From Candolleomyces eurysporus (lineage: Eukaryota; Basidiomycota; Agaricomycetes; Agaricales; Psathyrellaceae): a stretch of 64,000 bases of DNA. The stretch covers positions 124,001 through 188,000 of the forward strand of contig JANBPK010000845.1 in NCBI GenBank assembly GCA_027579435.1, read 5' to 3'. Shown here piece by piece: positions 54,929 to 64,000 of the stretch; the stretch's first letter is position 1, and every line of letters begins with the position of its first letter. Both the position numbers and the translations under genes were made by a program. The notes below the pieces were generated by a model that made no database searches, was not told the origin of the DNA, and saw only the letters and a program-made list of their open reading frames with translations.

Positions 54929-55379
54929 GCCCAAAAATCGTTGGTCAAGGATACTTGATCGTAAGAGAACCAGCTGGGGCGGTATGACTCGACACAGGCC
55001 CCCACAGCCACTGAGTAATCCTATCTTGCACCCGCGTTTGACCGAGTCCTTGAATGGAGATCCGGTCCGGGGACTGTAGAGAGCTTTGAGTAGTGATGGC
55101 AGGCAATGAACCAATGACTCGAGTCCAGTCAGCTCACTTATTATTACTCCGTGGTCGGCTAATTGAAATAAATTCGAGTCTCGTTGCCACCGAAAAGATG
55201 GGGCAGAAAGATCGCCTCTGTTGATCCTCGATCGCCCTTCCTCCATGGAACTTGTAAACAACGGTTGGAACCACGATCGAGGATGGAGTCTATCTCGCTC
55301 AGGTGGCAGATTCGCCGATCGTGGACTGTTTCTCGCCTGACCGGTGACCCCCGAGTGATGGAATGTTCCAGATGATACA

Positions 55380-57445
55380 GGTCTTATCAAGGCCACCTGA
55401 CCTTTGGACGACATGACATTGTTTGGATCCATTCATTTCACTGACCGCCCATTTGAGCTCGGGAAGACACATCAAACCTTCTATGCTCTAAAGACGCCGG
55501 TCTGAAAATATCAACCATTGTTGGGCACCCGAGTCCTCCTGTATCTGAACTAACTAGCTGAAGCACTAGATAAGAGATGTATTGCACCTTAATAGAGCTG
55601 GATCTGTAGGCGTCAATACACATGAGGAAGTAAGGTTACCAACGAAGTTTGAAGAAACATTGCCAAAGCGCTCAGCAGTCAATAATAGTTAAATTGGACG
55701 TCCGCTCCGATCGTAAGAGTACACACTGCCATGCTAAACGCGTTTTGGGGTGGTGTGCAGACCTATCCGGAGGCAGCGCTTATTCCTATGCTATAGATAT
55801 AAGACTGGCGCAGTTTGGGATTTCCCTCTGCGCCCCTCCTTTGCTATTTCCATCATGAACACTGCCAGCGATGGTATGCCCTGGTCTTCCACGCATGACT
55901 GTTTATACCCCCCNTCAAAATCGTCAAGATGCTTTGCCTCATTCCTCCTCCGAGTGCAATCTTGCCCATCTGGAGGCAGGCCTGATCACTGGTGTTGAAA
56001 AGAATGGCGCAACTCGCCCTCCCGCTATGAGTTGGAGCTCTTCCTCCACTACCGTTACGACGAGCACCGGCAACGGTAAGCCTTCAGTCTGCTTGATTCC
56101 TGGTCATTTCTCCAACCCTCCATAATGCCTCCTTTCAAGATGCTCTACCTCAAGACAAGAACGGCTATTTATCGGTACCATCGGAAGGCGGCGATGACAA
56201 TGGTAGCTATTAGTGCCTACTTGATCACCGGCCTGCTAACTTCTTTCCTGTGCGCAGATCCAATACCCCAGGATTATTATGAAAAGATCTACAATCAATT
56301 TACGAACATCATTTCCATTGTAAGCCGCTCAGATCCGTTTATCAAATTCGTGCCTTAGTGAAACCGAAACTGACGCAAAACTAGGCGGCCTTCAGTGGAG
56401 GCGTCCAAGCAGGTATTCTAGCATTTATGCGGGACCTGCTCAACGACGAACCTTTCGACACCAAATTGTGGCAAGATGACACGAACAACCCAGGCAGTCG
56501 ACTCTATACCAGCTACTCTCTAGGCCTTATGCTCGGCCTATTGGCAATTGCGCTGCACATTACAGTCGGAGCTGTTGCAGCCGTGAACGCAGCCATCGCA
56601 TGCCATTATTCGCTGCACCCGCAAGATAGACGCAACCACACGATGAAATATCGTGTTGCATTCTGCATGATCATCCAGTTCGTGGGCGCTGCCATCTCGG
56701 GGATATCCTTGATTCTCCTCACCCTCAATTACGACTGGACTTTTGCCGCCGTTGCCGGATTTTTGTTTTTGGGGGGNCACGACCGTCTCGGTGTATCACC
56801 TTGTTGCGTTATTTGGGCCCAAATGGTTTTCTAGGCTCCGCGAACAGCCTTTACATTTCGTCTCTCTGATGTTATGTTGTGCCGCATTTGTTGTCGACAT
56901 ATCGACTCCTTCTCGGAGCTCTTGGTTCACAATTACGACGGTTGGGGTGACCGTCGTATATCATATGGTTGCCGTTCTCTACAACGCCTCTACACACCGT
57001 AGGCATCCTACCATCACAAAAAAATGCGTTGTCTTCCTGGTCTCGGTGTTATGGGTGTTTTGTTCTATCGCGACGAGCCATTTGGATCGGTGGCACAAGG
57101 GAGAGTGGGGTTTCAAGAAGATGTTGGCGGTCTCTGCCTTGGCCGCTATTGAGGCGGCGGTATTATTTGCCATTGGGGTGATTCATTTAGGCGGAACCAA
57201 TATTCTCCGGAAAGGGTATAGAAATATTAAAGACTTGTTCAATTAGCTATGTAACTTTTTATACCACTCTTACCTACTTTCGTTCTCATCCGGTGGGCTG
57301 CCGAAACATTTCACTCTTTATCTACTTCTATTCTCGCGCATTCTCATTCTTCCTTGAACTGCATTTCAATTTTTCTGCATCTCTCACCAGCTTCGTTGAA
57401 TTGTCACATAATTCATCTCCACGAATAAAATTTATATTCCAATGA
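55380..57445 (+). repeat. Segmental duplication, copy 2
   Basis: Second copy of 49470-51575, lying directly after the upstream region of the F-box gene 53063-54928 and running to 19 bp before the 3' end of the F-box gene 57464-59305. Copies differ by many single bases and small indels in the flanks, but the coding length is unchanged. Confidence 0.88.
55855..57246 (+). CDS. Polytopic membrane protein, copy 2
   Basis: Exons 55855-56075, 56140-56202, 56258-56319 and 56385-57246. Ns at 55914 (after six Cs) and 56777 (after six Gs) both break the frame; without them the protein is 401 residues, the same length as copy 1, with the same four-exon structure and intron phases. Changes relative to copy 1 are mostly conservative in the helices. 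The exon-2 region (DALPQDKNGYLSVPSEG) and the loop between the fourth and fifth helices (NASTHRRHPTITKK) differ most. The function is not recognised. It is followed 217 bp later by the 3' end of the paired F-box gene. Confidence 0.8.
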
Positions 57446-57463
57446 CGTCGAAAAGCGCTTCAA

Positions 57464-59305
57464 TCATGGCAACAGGCTGGTGTCAAGCAACCAAATGTCA
57501 GTTACTATAATTTGATCCTCTACTGGTAAGTCGTCCAGTTCTTCTTCGTGAGGAAACGTGGAAGAGCCCGCTGAGCTCATGTAAAACTGATCCATTTTAT
57601 TGTATTTGGTGATTAAATCAAAGTCCTCCATGTCGACGGCCCGACGTTCAAGCTCCTCTCGGAGATCCAACTGTTGACGAAAGCTGAACTTCACGATCAC
57701 GCTTTTGAGGCGAGAGCTTGGGGGTAGTGGAAGGTTCCTTCGAGCTGTAACAAACTCCACCAGCTCTTCCTCGGTGAACACCAAATCCTGCATCCGGAAC
57801 CCAAACTTCTGCAGCTTGGGGCAGTAGCACTGCAGCTCGCATTCATCGTCGTTGACCCTCGGAGTCAATCTCTGTAAGATGGATATGTAAGACGACGGGT
57901 CAAATTCGAGGTCTGTGTCCAACGCTGCAGGATCGCTGCGCCAGAATCCGGTCCTATGATGTTCCAGCAGGCGGAGAGTGATGACGTTTGGGAGATGCTC
58001 AAGACAGGAGTTGAGCGCGGATTCCGTCAGACCAGTGTACATGAGTGTCACATCCGTGAGGGCATCCCCGAAGGTCGTGATCCATTCCACCAATCCGGGC
58101 TCGGTGCGTTCATCGACCTCACAGAGCAGGGAAAGGGTGTGAAGACTAGGGAGTTGTAGGGAAGACGCAAACCCGCTGGGCACGGATTTACCCCGAATAG
58201 AAACCGATGTCAGATAAGGGAGGGATATGCGAGTTTCGAGGGGCAGAATGATGCGCGAACGGGACCTACCCGTGATGTTGACGGCGAAGCGCGTTAATCG
58301 GTGACAAAGTCTGAGGACGCTCGTAATGAACTGAACTGCTTGTCCTGTCCTTGCCAGCATAAGACGCGAATCATCGAGTTCGAGGTCTGTCACGCTCGCC
58401 CAATCCACCGACATGGAATCAGGCGAAAGGCTAAGCCTATCGATCGCTAATTTCCGGATGGAAGGACCTCCGAGAAGTCCGATACCGACCATCCTCTGTT
58501 CCAGGATTCGCGAATCGTCCCAGTTCATGTCCGGACTAAAATCGACTTTGTGTCTTACTCTTTCGAGCTGCGGAACATCTTTTGGGGAGAGTTGGGAAAA
58601 CCGAAGGAGAGGGGATGTGGGTGTCGTGATCCACAAGTCGAAGGAAGCGGATTTCCATCTGTTCGATACGCCACAGAGGGTATCAACGATTGCCTCATTG
58701 ATGGAAGGAGGAGAAGGACCAAGACTGTGGTACGTAAGGGAGGGAATATCCTGGGACTTGAGTATGAAAGTGAGAGGGCAGCTAGCGGAGCGGGATAGCC
58801 ATGCCAACAGCATATCCTTGACGCGTTCGAGCTGCCTGCTATAGATCGCGAGATCGGATCGGTAAAACGCAAGAGCTGCAGGGGTCAAGCTGTTGGAGGA
58901 CGCTGCGGAGCGAGGGCGGGGAAGGATAGGGTGGAAGACTTCGAAATTGCACCACAGAAGTGGTTGGGCGATGGCAAGGTGGCGCCACTGTTGGCAAACG
59001 TGGCTGATCGCTATCGCAGGATGTATCTTGTACCTCTTGGTGCTGCTTGGAGGAGGAAGACAAGCGGAGAAGATGGAGGAAAGAACATCTGTGGGGGCCC
59101 TGCGTAGGGGAGAAAGCAATGCGGAGTGCTCCTTGATGAATTTGGAGTATCTTGCTCGACGCCCGACCAAAGCCTCGATCTGTCGATCAATGTCTTCAAC
59201 AATGGTTCGCTTCGCCGCAATTAAGGATTCGATTTCAGCTATTTCATTTTCAGATGGGCAGTAGTTTGAGTTCAAACGATCAGAGAAAGGTGAGGTGCAG
59301 TCCAT
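57464..59305 (-). CDS. F-box/LRR protein, intronless
   Basis: 613 codons from MDCTSPFSDRLNSNY; an in-frame Met at 59329 would add eight. Coiled coil IVEDIDRQIEALVGRRARYSK, F-box core PLRRAPTDVLSSIFSACLP, signature HPAIAISHVCQQWRHLAIA, leucine-rich strands (LPYLTSVSIRGKSVP, FASSLQLPSLHTLSLLC), CPKLQKFGFRMQDLVF, and the end DLPVEDQIIVTDIWLL. Duplicate partner of 53063-54928. The C-terminal DLPVEDQ block also identifies the end of the dead gene at 5270-7004. Confidence 0.9.
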   Translation of the reverse strand: MDCTSPFSDRLNSNYCPSENEIAEIESLIAAKRTIVEDIDRQIEALVGRRARYSKFIKEHSALLSPLRRAPTDVLSSIFSACLPPPSSTKRYKIHPAIAISHVCQQWRHLAIAQPLLWCNFEVFHPILPRPRSAASSNSLTPAALAFYRSDLAIYSRQLERVKDMLLAWLSRSASCPLTFILKSQDIPSLTYHSLGPSPPSINEAIVDTLCGVSNRWKSASFDLWITTPTSPLLRFSQLSPKDVPQLERVRHKVDFSPDMNWDDSRILEQRMVGIGLLGGPSIRKLAIDRLSLSPDSMSVDWASVTDLELDDSRLMLARTGQAVQFITSVLRLCHRLTRFAVNITGRSRSRIILPLETRISLPYLTSVSIRGKSVPSGFASSLQLPSLHTLSLLCEVDERTEPGLVEWITTFGDALTDVTLMYTGLTESALNSCLEHLPNVITLRLLEHHRTGFWRSDPAALDTDLEFDPSSYISILQRLTPRVNDDECELQCYCPKLQKFGFRMQDLVFTEEELVEFVTARRNLPLPPSSRLKSVIVKFSFRQQLDLREELERRAVDMEDFDLITKYNKMDQFYMSSAGSSTFPHEEELDDLPVEDQIIVTDIWLLDTSLLP

Positions 59306-59828
59306 GGCCCAAGACGTGTTGGAGTGCATGAGCGTGAGGTCGAGGGGTGACTCGGAGGTTGCCCTTAACCCGGTTTAAACCCACCACGCCTCACCTGAGC
59401 CTGCTAATCGGATTAGTAATCGAACATAGAATGTATATTACTGGTACTTTTGCTGCTACGGCTACCATGCTGAGATAGTGATACATATTAAAAGTGCCTA
59501 ACCTGGTCATGACGAGTCATTACGCCGCTCCTCTGCGTTGGAAAGCCTCCCTGAAGTCCTTTGCCGCTGCTCCTTACTTCCATGCAGGTGGCTACCATAA
59601 GCGTAGATGCTGCTCCTGCCTGATGAGTCTTCCCGCTGAGCGTATTGACCCGCGGTCGGATGCCGCTGCCGGAGGTTGCAAATCAGAAACCCAATACGTG
59701 TTGATCCTGCAAGTTTCGGAGATCCGCGGTCGTTCGGCGGGCGCGTGAGCCCATACTGCCGAGTTATCCGATATTCGACTTCATTGTCGAGAGGGATTAC
59801 GGAGAGAAATCAAACCACTCCGGTTCCG
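59306..59828. other. Intergenic, no supported gene
   Basis: About 520 bp between the F-box gene start and the 3' end of the DUF6534-like gene. No coding or repeat signal recognised. Confidence 0.5.
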
Positions 59829-62495
59829 CTCATCTCCTCCTCATTACAGCCCTATCCATTTCGGCCGGTAGCTCCGCCACGCTTATATTTGCGTTCTTGT
59901 TGAGCGTACCGAAGGAAGTACGTGCAGCGGGATTCGAGGCATTGTGAGCCATTGACAACTCTTCCTGAATCTGTTGACAAATTCAATCATCAGCGAATGA
60001 GAAGGGAAGAGAACGTCCCTGGAAAAGACAGCCAGGATGGCGAAAGAAGATAACTCACTGTGTTCATCGTCTGTGTCATAGGAGTCCTGAAGTGCAATCG
60101 GAGGTCATCACGAACAATCGCGCTGGCGTCCATCTCGTTAATCATGCGACTGTGGACAAGTCGAAGTTGCCGACGAGTGTTCAACCTATCATCGAAATTG
60201 CGAGGAACACCAACGTTTGGCAAACGTCCACAAGGACAAGTGTAAAAGGGACAACACTCACGTAGCCAGCAGAGAGTTGGCGTAGACTGTTGGACGAAAA
60301 CATAACGATTTGAGTCAAGGAAGCGCGGCATGGGTTGGTAATGGAAGGAGACTGAGAAGCTTGGATGGTGTACTCACGTTTTCCGATAATAAAGTGCAGA
60401 CCCAGAAACACCAAATTGTGTCGCATTGTCAACCACTGCGATCGATAGTCTAGTTAGCAACCTGTTTGCGATTGGGCTGAAACAACACGAATCAGAACTC
60501 ACGCATATCATCGAAATCACTGTTACAGTGCTTCAAGTGTCGACCAGCCATCAGCAATCGACCGCACTACAACATTCTCCGAGCTCACCATGTCACCGAA
60601 CCAATTTCTACCGTGTATAAAACTAGCGAATCGATAATGTGCCCGAGTCTTGGGGTTTCCAGACGTGTGGTGGCAAGCCGTAAGTGTTGGGAGGCGCGTG
60701 GGTATCGCAGGACGTGCACAAAAAAAGAAAATAGGAGCGGAGAAGAATGCACAGCAAGTAAGTGACGGTGTAAAGAGGCCGAAATGAGGGTGACCACATA
60801 CCGGAGATATTCTTTGCCGCCGTTTTCCTTCAGGAGAATGAACAGGGATACCGTGACAAGAAGGTCGACGATGGAAGACAGTGCTAATCCGAGTGTGAAG
60901 GTCCACTGCAGTCGAGTAAAGATGATTAAGAAGATCGCATAGTCAAGGTTTTACGTACGCTGGATACTTGAACAAATGCCTCGAAACTTCGGAGTCGAAT
61001 CCTGGTGAACAAATCACACCGCAAGGGAAAAAGATTAGATACAGTCGAAAAGGGAAAGGGCACTCCACCACTCACATCTGGGCACCCGTAACTGTGCCGA
61101 ATGATCAGAGGGGAATTTCAAGAATGAGAAGTGGAGAACCAAGATACTGATCGATCCAATATCTTGGAGCAACGGAACTCACCACATGCGAAACCTGTAC
61201 CAATGTCGAAGAAGGAAAGGAGTGGGTATCCAATCAGCGACCAGGTTCAAGCGTTACAGAGACCGCGAGAAAGTGACGGAAAACGATTGAGTTTACGATG
61301 GCGATGGGAGAGATTATGGGTAACCCACCTAGACGTGCTCCTGCGATTAAGATCTAAAGGAGAGAGATAGGTTAGCGTTCGGCTTTTAGTATTGTTGCAG
61401 CGACAAAGAAGGTGGCCTATTTGAAACCAAGCGTTGTGTATAGCGCTCACTTACAATAGTCGTCGTTAAAGCCCATCTCCAGCTTCTTGAGTTTACTGAT
61501 GAAGCCGCCGTAGAAGAACGTAAATTGGGTGAGAGTCGTAGAGACGGGGACGTAAGAGTGAGAAACCGGAATGCTGAGTCAAAGAGAGTTGTAAATGTGT
61601 CCTTACGGGTGTGGATTCTTTCCGCGAAGAACCTATAAGAAGGTTGGTTACACTGTTAGCTCGGGGTTTTCGAGGCAGAAGACTCACAGATGTACCAGGA
61701 ATGTGAGCGCTGCCTATTGAGAGTCGGAAAAAAGTGTCGTTAGGACGAGGTGTCTGGCCAAGACGATCGAATGGTAACATGCCGTTATCACAATGCTAAG
61801 CTACAACCAAAAATAAGGTTGTTTCGTCAGCTTGCTTCGATAGAGATTGACAGATGAAGAAATAGAGTCTGAACGTACCGAGATTGATCTTCATACGTTA
61901 GATCAAGAGCGGGGTAGGGAAAGAGGGGTAAGAACGGCGACTTGAATGTGATGACTATCAAATCGGAACTCACAGAGGGATGAAGTCGATATGGTCCAGA
62001 GTCCTTCTCCCAGCTATCAAGTGGACCCAGATACCTGACCAAACCATCCCACTATGAGTGATATCCATGAGACTGCATGATGCATATCGCGCGAGCGTTT
62101 GTCGTTGGGGCAGGGAAGGGTAAGATCGGCTTATAAGTGAACACGAATGGAATAAAGATGGACGGTGACGAACAGAATTGCCAGAACCTGAGTTGTGTGA
62201 TACGTGTCAAGAGCCGCGGAGATCAAGACAATGTAGCAACAGGGACGCACCAGGAGCTTCCGCCAAGTCGTGTCAGAAGGAAAGACCTTGTAGTAGACGA
62301 GTGATTGGATAACGACCACGCCTGAGAGGCTACATCGTCGATGGTCCAGTCCCAGTTGATTCAACAGAACGTTTGAGCGTCGTGCGCAAGAAAATGTGGA
62401 TCAAGGTGTACTCACGTAGCAGAAAACAACCCTCCAAGCAGCAGCGCTCCGTACGTCCCAGCCAAATCTTCTATGAACGCGCTCTCAGCAGCCAT
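59829..62495 (-). CDS. Multipass membrane protein of the DUF6534 type
   Basis: A heavily split gene. The first exon (62495-62416) reads FIEDLAGTYGALLLGGLFSA and splices in phase to LSGVVVIQSLVYYKVFPSD, WRKLL and, later, LDTYHTTQVLAIL, GMVWSGIWVHLIAG and LSIVITACYHSIVLARH. Further exons give NLVFLGLHFIIGK, VYANSLLAT and LNTRRQLR, then a hydrophilic tail ending AEMDRAVMRRR at the TGA 59829-59831. A TYGALxxG start, several membrane helices, a YANSLLATLNxR motif and a cytosolic tail mark the large fungal family I know as DUF6534, of unknown function. Exon borders in the middle (60440-61700) are not all resolved. Confidence 0.75.
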
Positions 62496-63785
62496 CCCAG
62501 ATGGTTACTCTTAGAATTGCGCCAGATACACAGTCTTCAAGCTTCAAGCTATGACGATCGTGTTGAGAACAAGGGAAGGGACCAAGCGGTAGCGAGGTGG
62601 TGGCAGCAGGGAACAGTTGCGAGCGGAGCAGTGATCTCAGTGCCATACTAATACGATTTAGAGTTTCAACGTACGCACTTACATACGGTGGGTGTCATGC
62701 CAGGGGAAGGAAGGGATGGACGGACGGACGGACGCTGTAACCTACTGGATATGTCGCACACCACCACACATTTTTCGCGAAAAAGTCGGTAACCACGATC
62801 AATTCGCAGTCATATGATCACCTTTTGGTCGGTCATCTTGCCTTGAAACGTTGCGTTGTAGGCCTGTCGTGATACTTATGGTCCTCATCACAAAAGGATA
62901 TCTCCGTGAACATTTTGTGAAAACTCGCAGGAGATTGGGCACCATATAGGGCCCTACTGGGTCCGATCAGAGAGCCTCATTGAGTCTCGTGATGGTCGAG
63001 GCCCTCATGATAACAACTTGTGTGAGGAAGAATGGTGCTTTTATGGGCACGACGGAGTGTAACTGGCGTATCATTTAGATGCCGTCCACCCGCACTTCGA
63101 CTTCGATCGTTAAATGCTTGATTGCTAAAGAGCTTTCTTTTACGAACTTCCTGATGGATTTGAGGAATCGAGTAACTGTTTATGTAGGTCATGAAGAGAA
63201 ATACCTGGTAGAAAACTCCCAGAGTGGGAATGTTTGTGGGATGGAAAGGCACCCAGCTTAAAGAGCCCACGCTTTGAGAGAACTTGGCGGTCTCTTGTAG
63301 CCTCTTGTGAAACGCCAAGGGAAACCGGTGCTACCCGGTTCACATCTTCAGCGACAAATGTATAGGATACCTGAAAGAGGCACTTATAATCGCTAGGGAT
63401 CTGGTGAGTTGGATATGTCGGCAAGGAGCGCGTCACACCGTCATTTCCACACCGACGGATAGTATTGAATGGCAAAAGACAGTAACCACAAGGGGGAACG
63501 ACATAACAAGAATTCAAAAGTTACAGGTGCTTGATGAATAATCGGTTCAACGAACGCGAATGTTCCATGAAGTCGAAGTTGAATCTCAACCCTGGAGACA
63601 GCGACACCCGATGGGCTGTACAATTGTCTTGGATCTGACTCTGAGGGCAAACGTTCTCATCACGGCCCAGCAGGGCAAGCGGAAATACTGGAGATAAGAT
63701 AAGATGATGGCTGTGTGATGGTTGCCACACGCCCAAAACACGCCTCTGATTCCCTTCACCACTCACCGACCAGCCTGCCGACAGT
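62496..63785. other. Intergenic, no supported gene
   Basis: 1.3 kb without a recognised gene. A GGAC microsatellite lies at about 62716-62733. Minus-strand frames at 62977-63517 have no family match. Confidence 0.45.
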
Positions 63786-64000
63786 ATGAACTATGCCTCC
63801 CCTTTCTCGAAGTTCTTGAACACGAACTATGCTCCGTCTGAACAGGAAAAAAAGGACGTCAAACTTTTGATCAATACTGAGCAAGTGTTGCTTGACGATA
63901 TCGACAAAGAAATCCGAGTTCTTATCGACCGTCGAGCCGCACATGCGAGAATCGTCGAGGAGCACTCCGCGCTACTCTCACCTATTCGGCAAGTTCCTTC
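63786..64000 (+). CDS. F-box/LRR protein, 5' part only
   Basis: The frame starts ATG at 63786 with PFSKFLNTNYAPSEQEKKD, then a coiled coil (LLDDIDKEIRVLIDRRAAH) and the entry to the F-box (EEHSALLSPIRQVPS), after which the window ends. The N-terminal motif and spacing are those of the intronless F-box subfamily, so about 550 further codons are expected beyond the edge. Confidence 0.85.
   Translation, partial: MNYASPFSKFLNTNYAPSEQEKKDVKLLINTEQVLLDDIDKEIRVLIDRRAAHARIVEEHSALLSPIRQVP

Noticed and set aside
53063..55432. 789-residue F-box protein with a long N-terminal extension
   Set aside because: The extension has no similarity to paralogs, overlaps the duplicated flank of the next unit, and the family start motif with Met lies at 54928.
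1..64000. CRISPR arrays, operons, bacterial insertion sequences or phage genes
   Set aside because: The gene structures (GT-AG introns, TATA boxes, eukaryotic families) are fungal, and no regularly spaced repeats or prokaryotic genes were seen.

Overview
The window looks like nuclear DNA of a filamentous basidiomycete, most likely an Agaricomycete. Its housekeeping genes are dense, intron-rich and have short GT-AG introns (about 45-85 nt). They encode a peroxiredoxin-like protein, an EI24-type membrane protein, a choline/ethanolamine phosphotransferase, malic enzyme, a U1A/U2B''-type splicing protein, histidyl-tRNA synthetase and a DUF6534-like membrane protein. Species cannot be named from the sequence alone.

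Layout. 1-9.1 kb: a broken F-box/LRR gene (-), peroxiredoxin-like gene (-), EI24-like gene (+), a second broken F-box gene (+) and an intact F-box gene (+). 10.3-13 kb: a small multi-exon gene for a helical protein (+) and an F-box gene (-). 14.3-22.8 kb: phosphotransferase (+), a Ser-rich single-pass membrane protein (+) and malic enzyme (-). 22.8-26.5 kb: a mostly empty stretch with a tiny dsRNA-binding-domain-like gene and its dead duplicate. 26.5-28 kb: U1A-like gene. 29-38.5 kb: a different F-box subfamily (one intact copy, one split by a hairpin-rich 0.6 kb insertion), a second copy of the small helical gene (-), an intact F-box gene (-) and an F-box fragment. 39.4-42.8 kb: two adjacent genes that combine a helical domain with an Asn/Gly-rich tail. 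43.6-48.1 kb: histidyl-tRNA synthetase and an F-box gene, divergently arranged. 49.4-59.3 kb: a tandem segmental duplication, each unit holding a polytopic membrane protein and an F-box gene. 59.8-62.5 kb: DUF6534-like gene. 63.8 kb to end: start of another F-box gene.

Two themes stand out. First, twelve F-box-type loci (eight apparently intact, counting one cut by the window end, and four degraded) lie in 64 kb. The main subfamily is intronless, although every neighbouring gene has introns. Second, four genes (10338-10949, 33485-34101, 39428-40822, 41486-42769) share a helical module with an intron in phase 2, then 46-50 codons, then an intron in phase 0. Two of them share an identical TATA-box 15-mer placed exactly 48 bp before the start codon. 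I infer that they form one family, possibly related to HeLo/MLKL-type four-helix-bundle cell-death domains. Two members carry prion-like tails. This is my best candidate for an undescribed system.

Sequence quality: most single Ns sit beside homopolymers. In five places dropping the N restores a frame that is supported independently, so these Ns appear to be spurious inserted bases, and frame breaks at them should not be read as pseudogenes.
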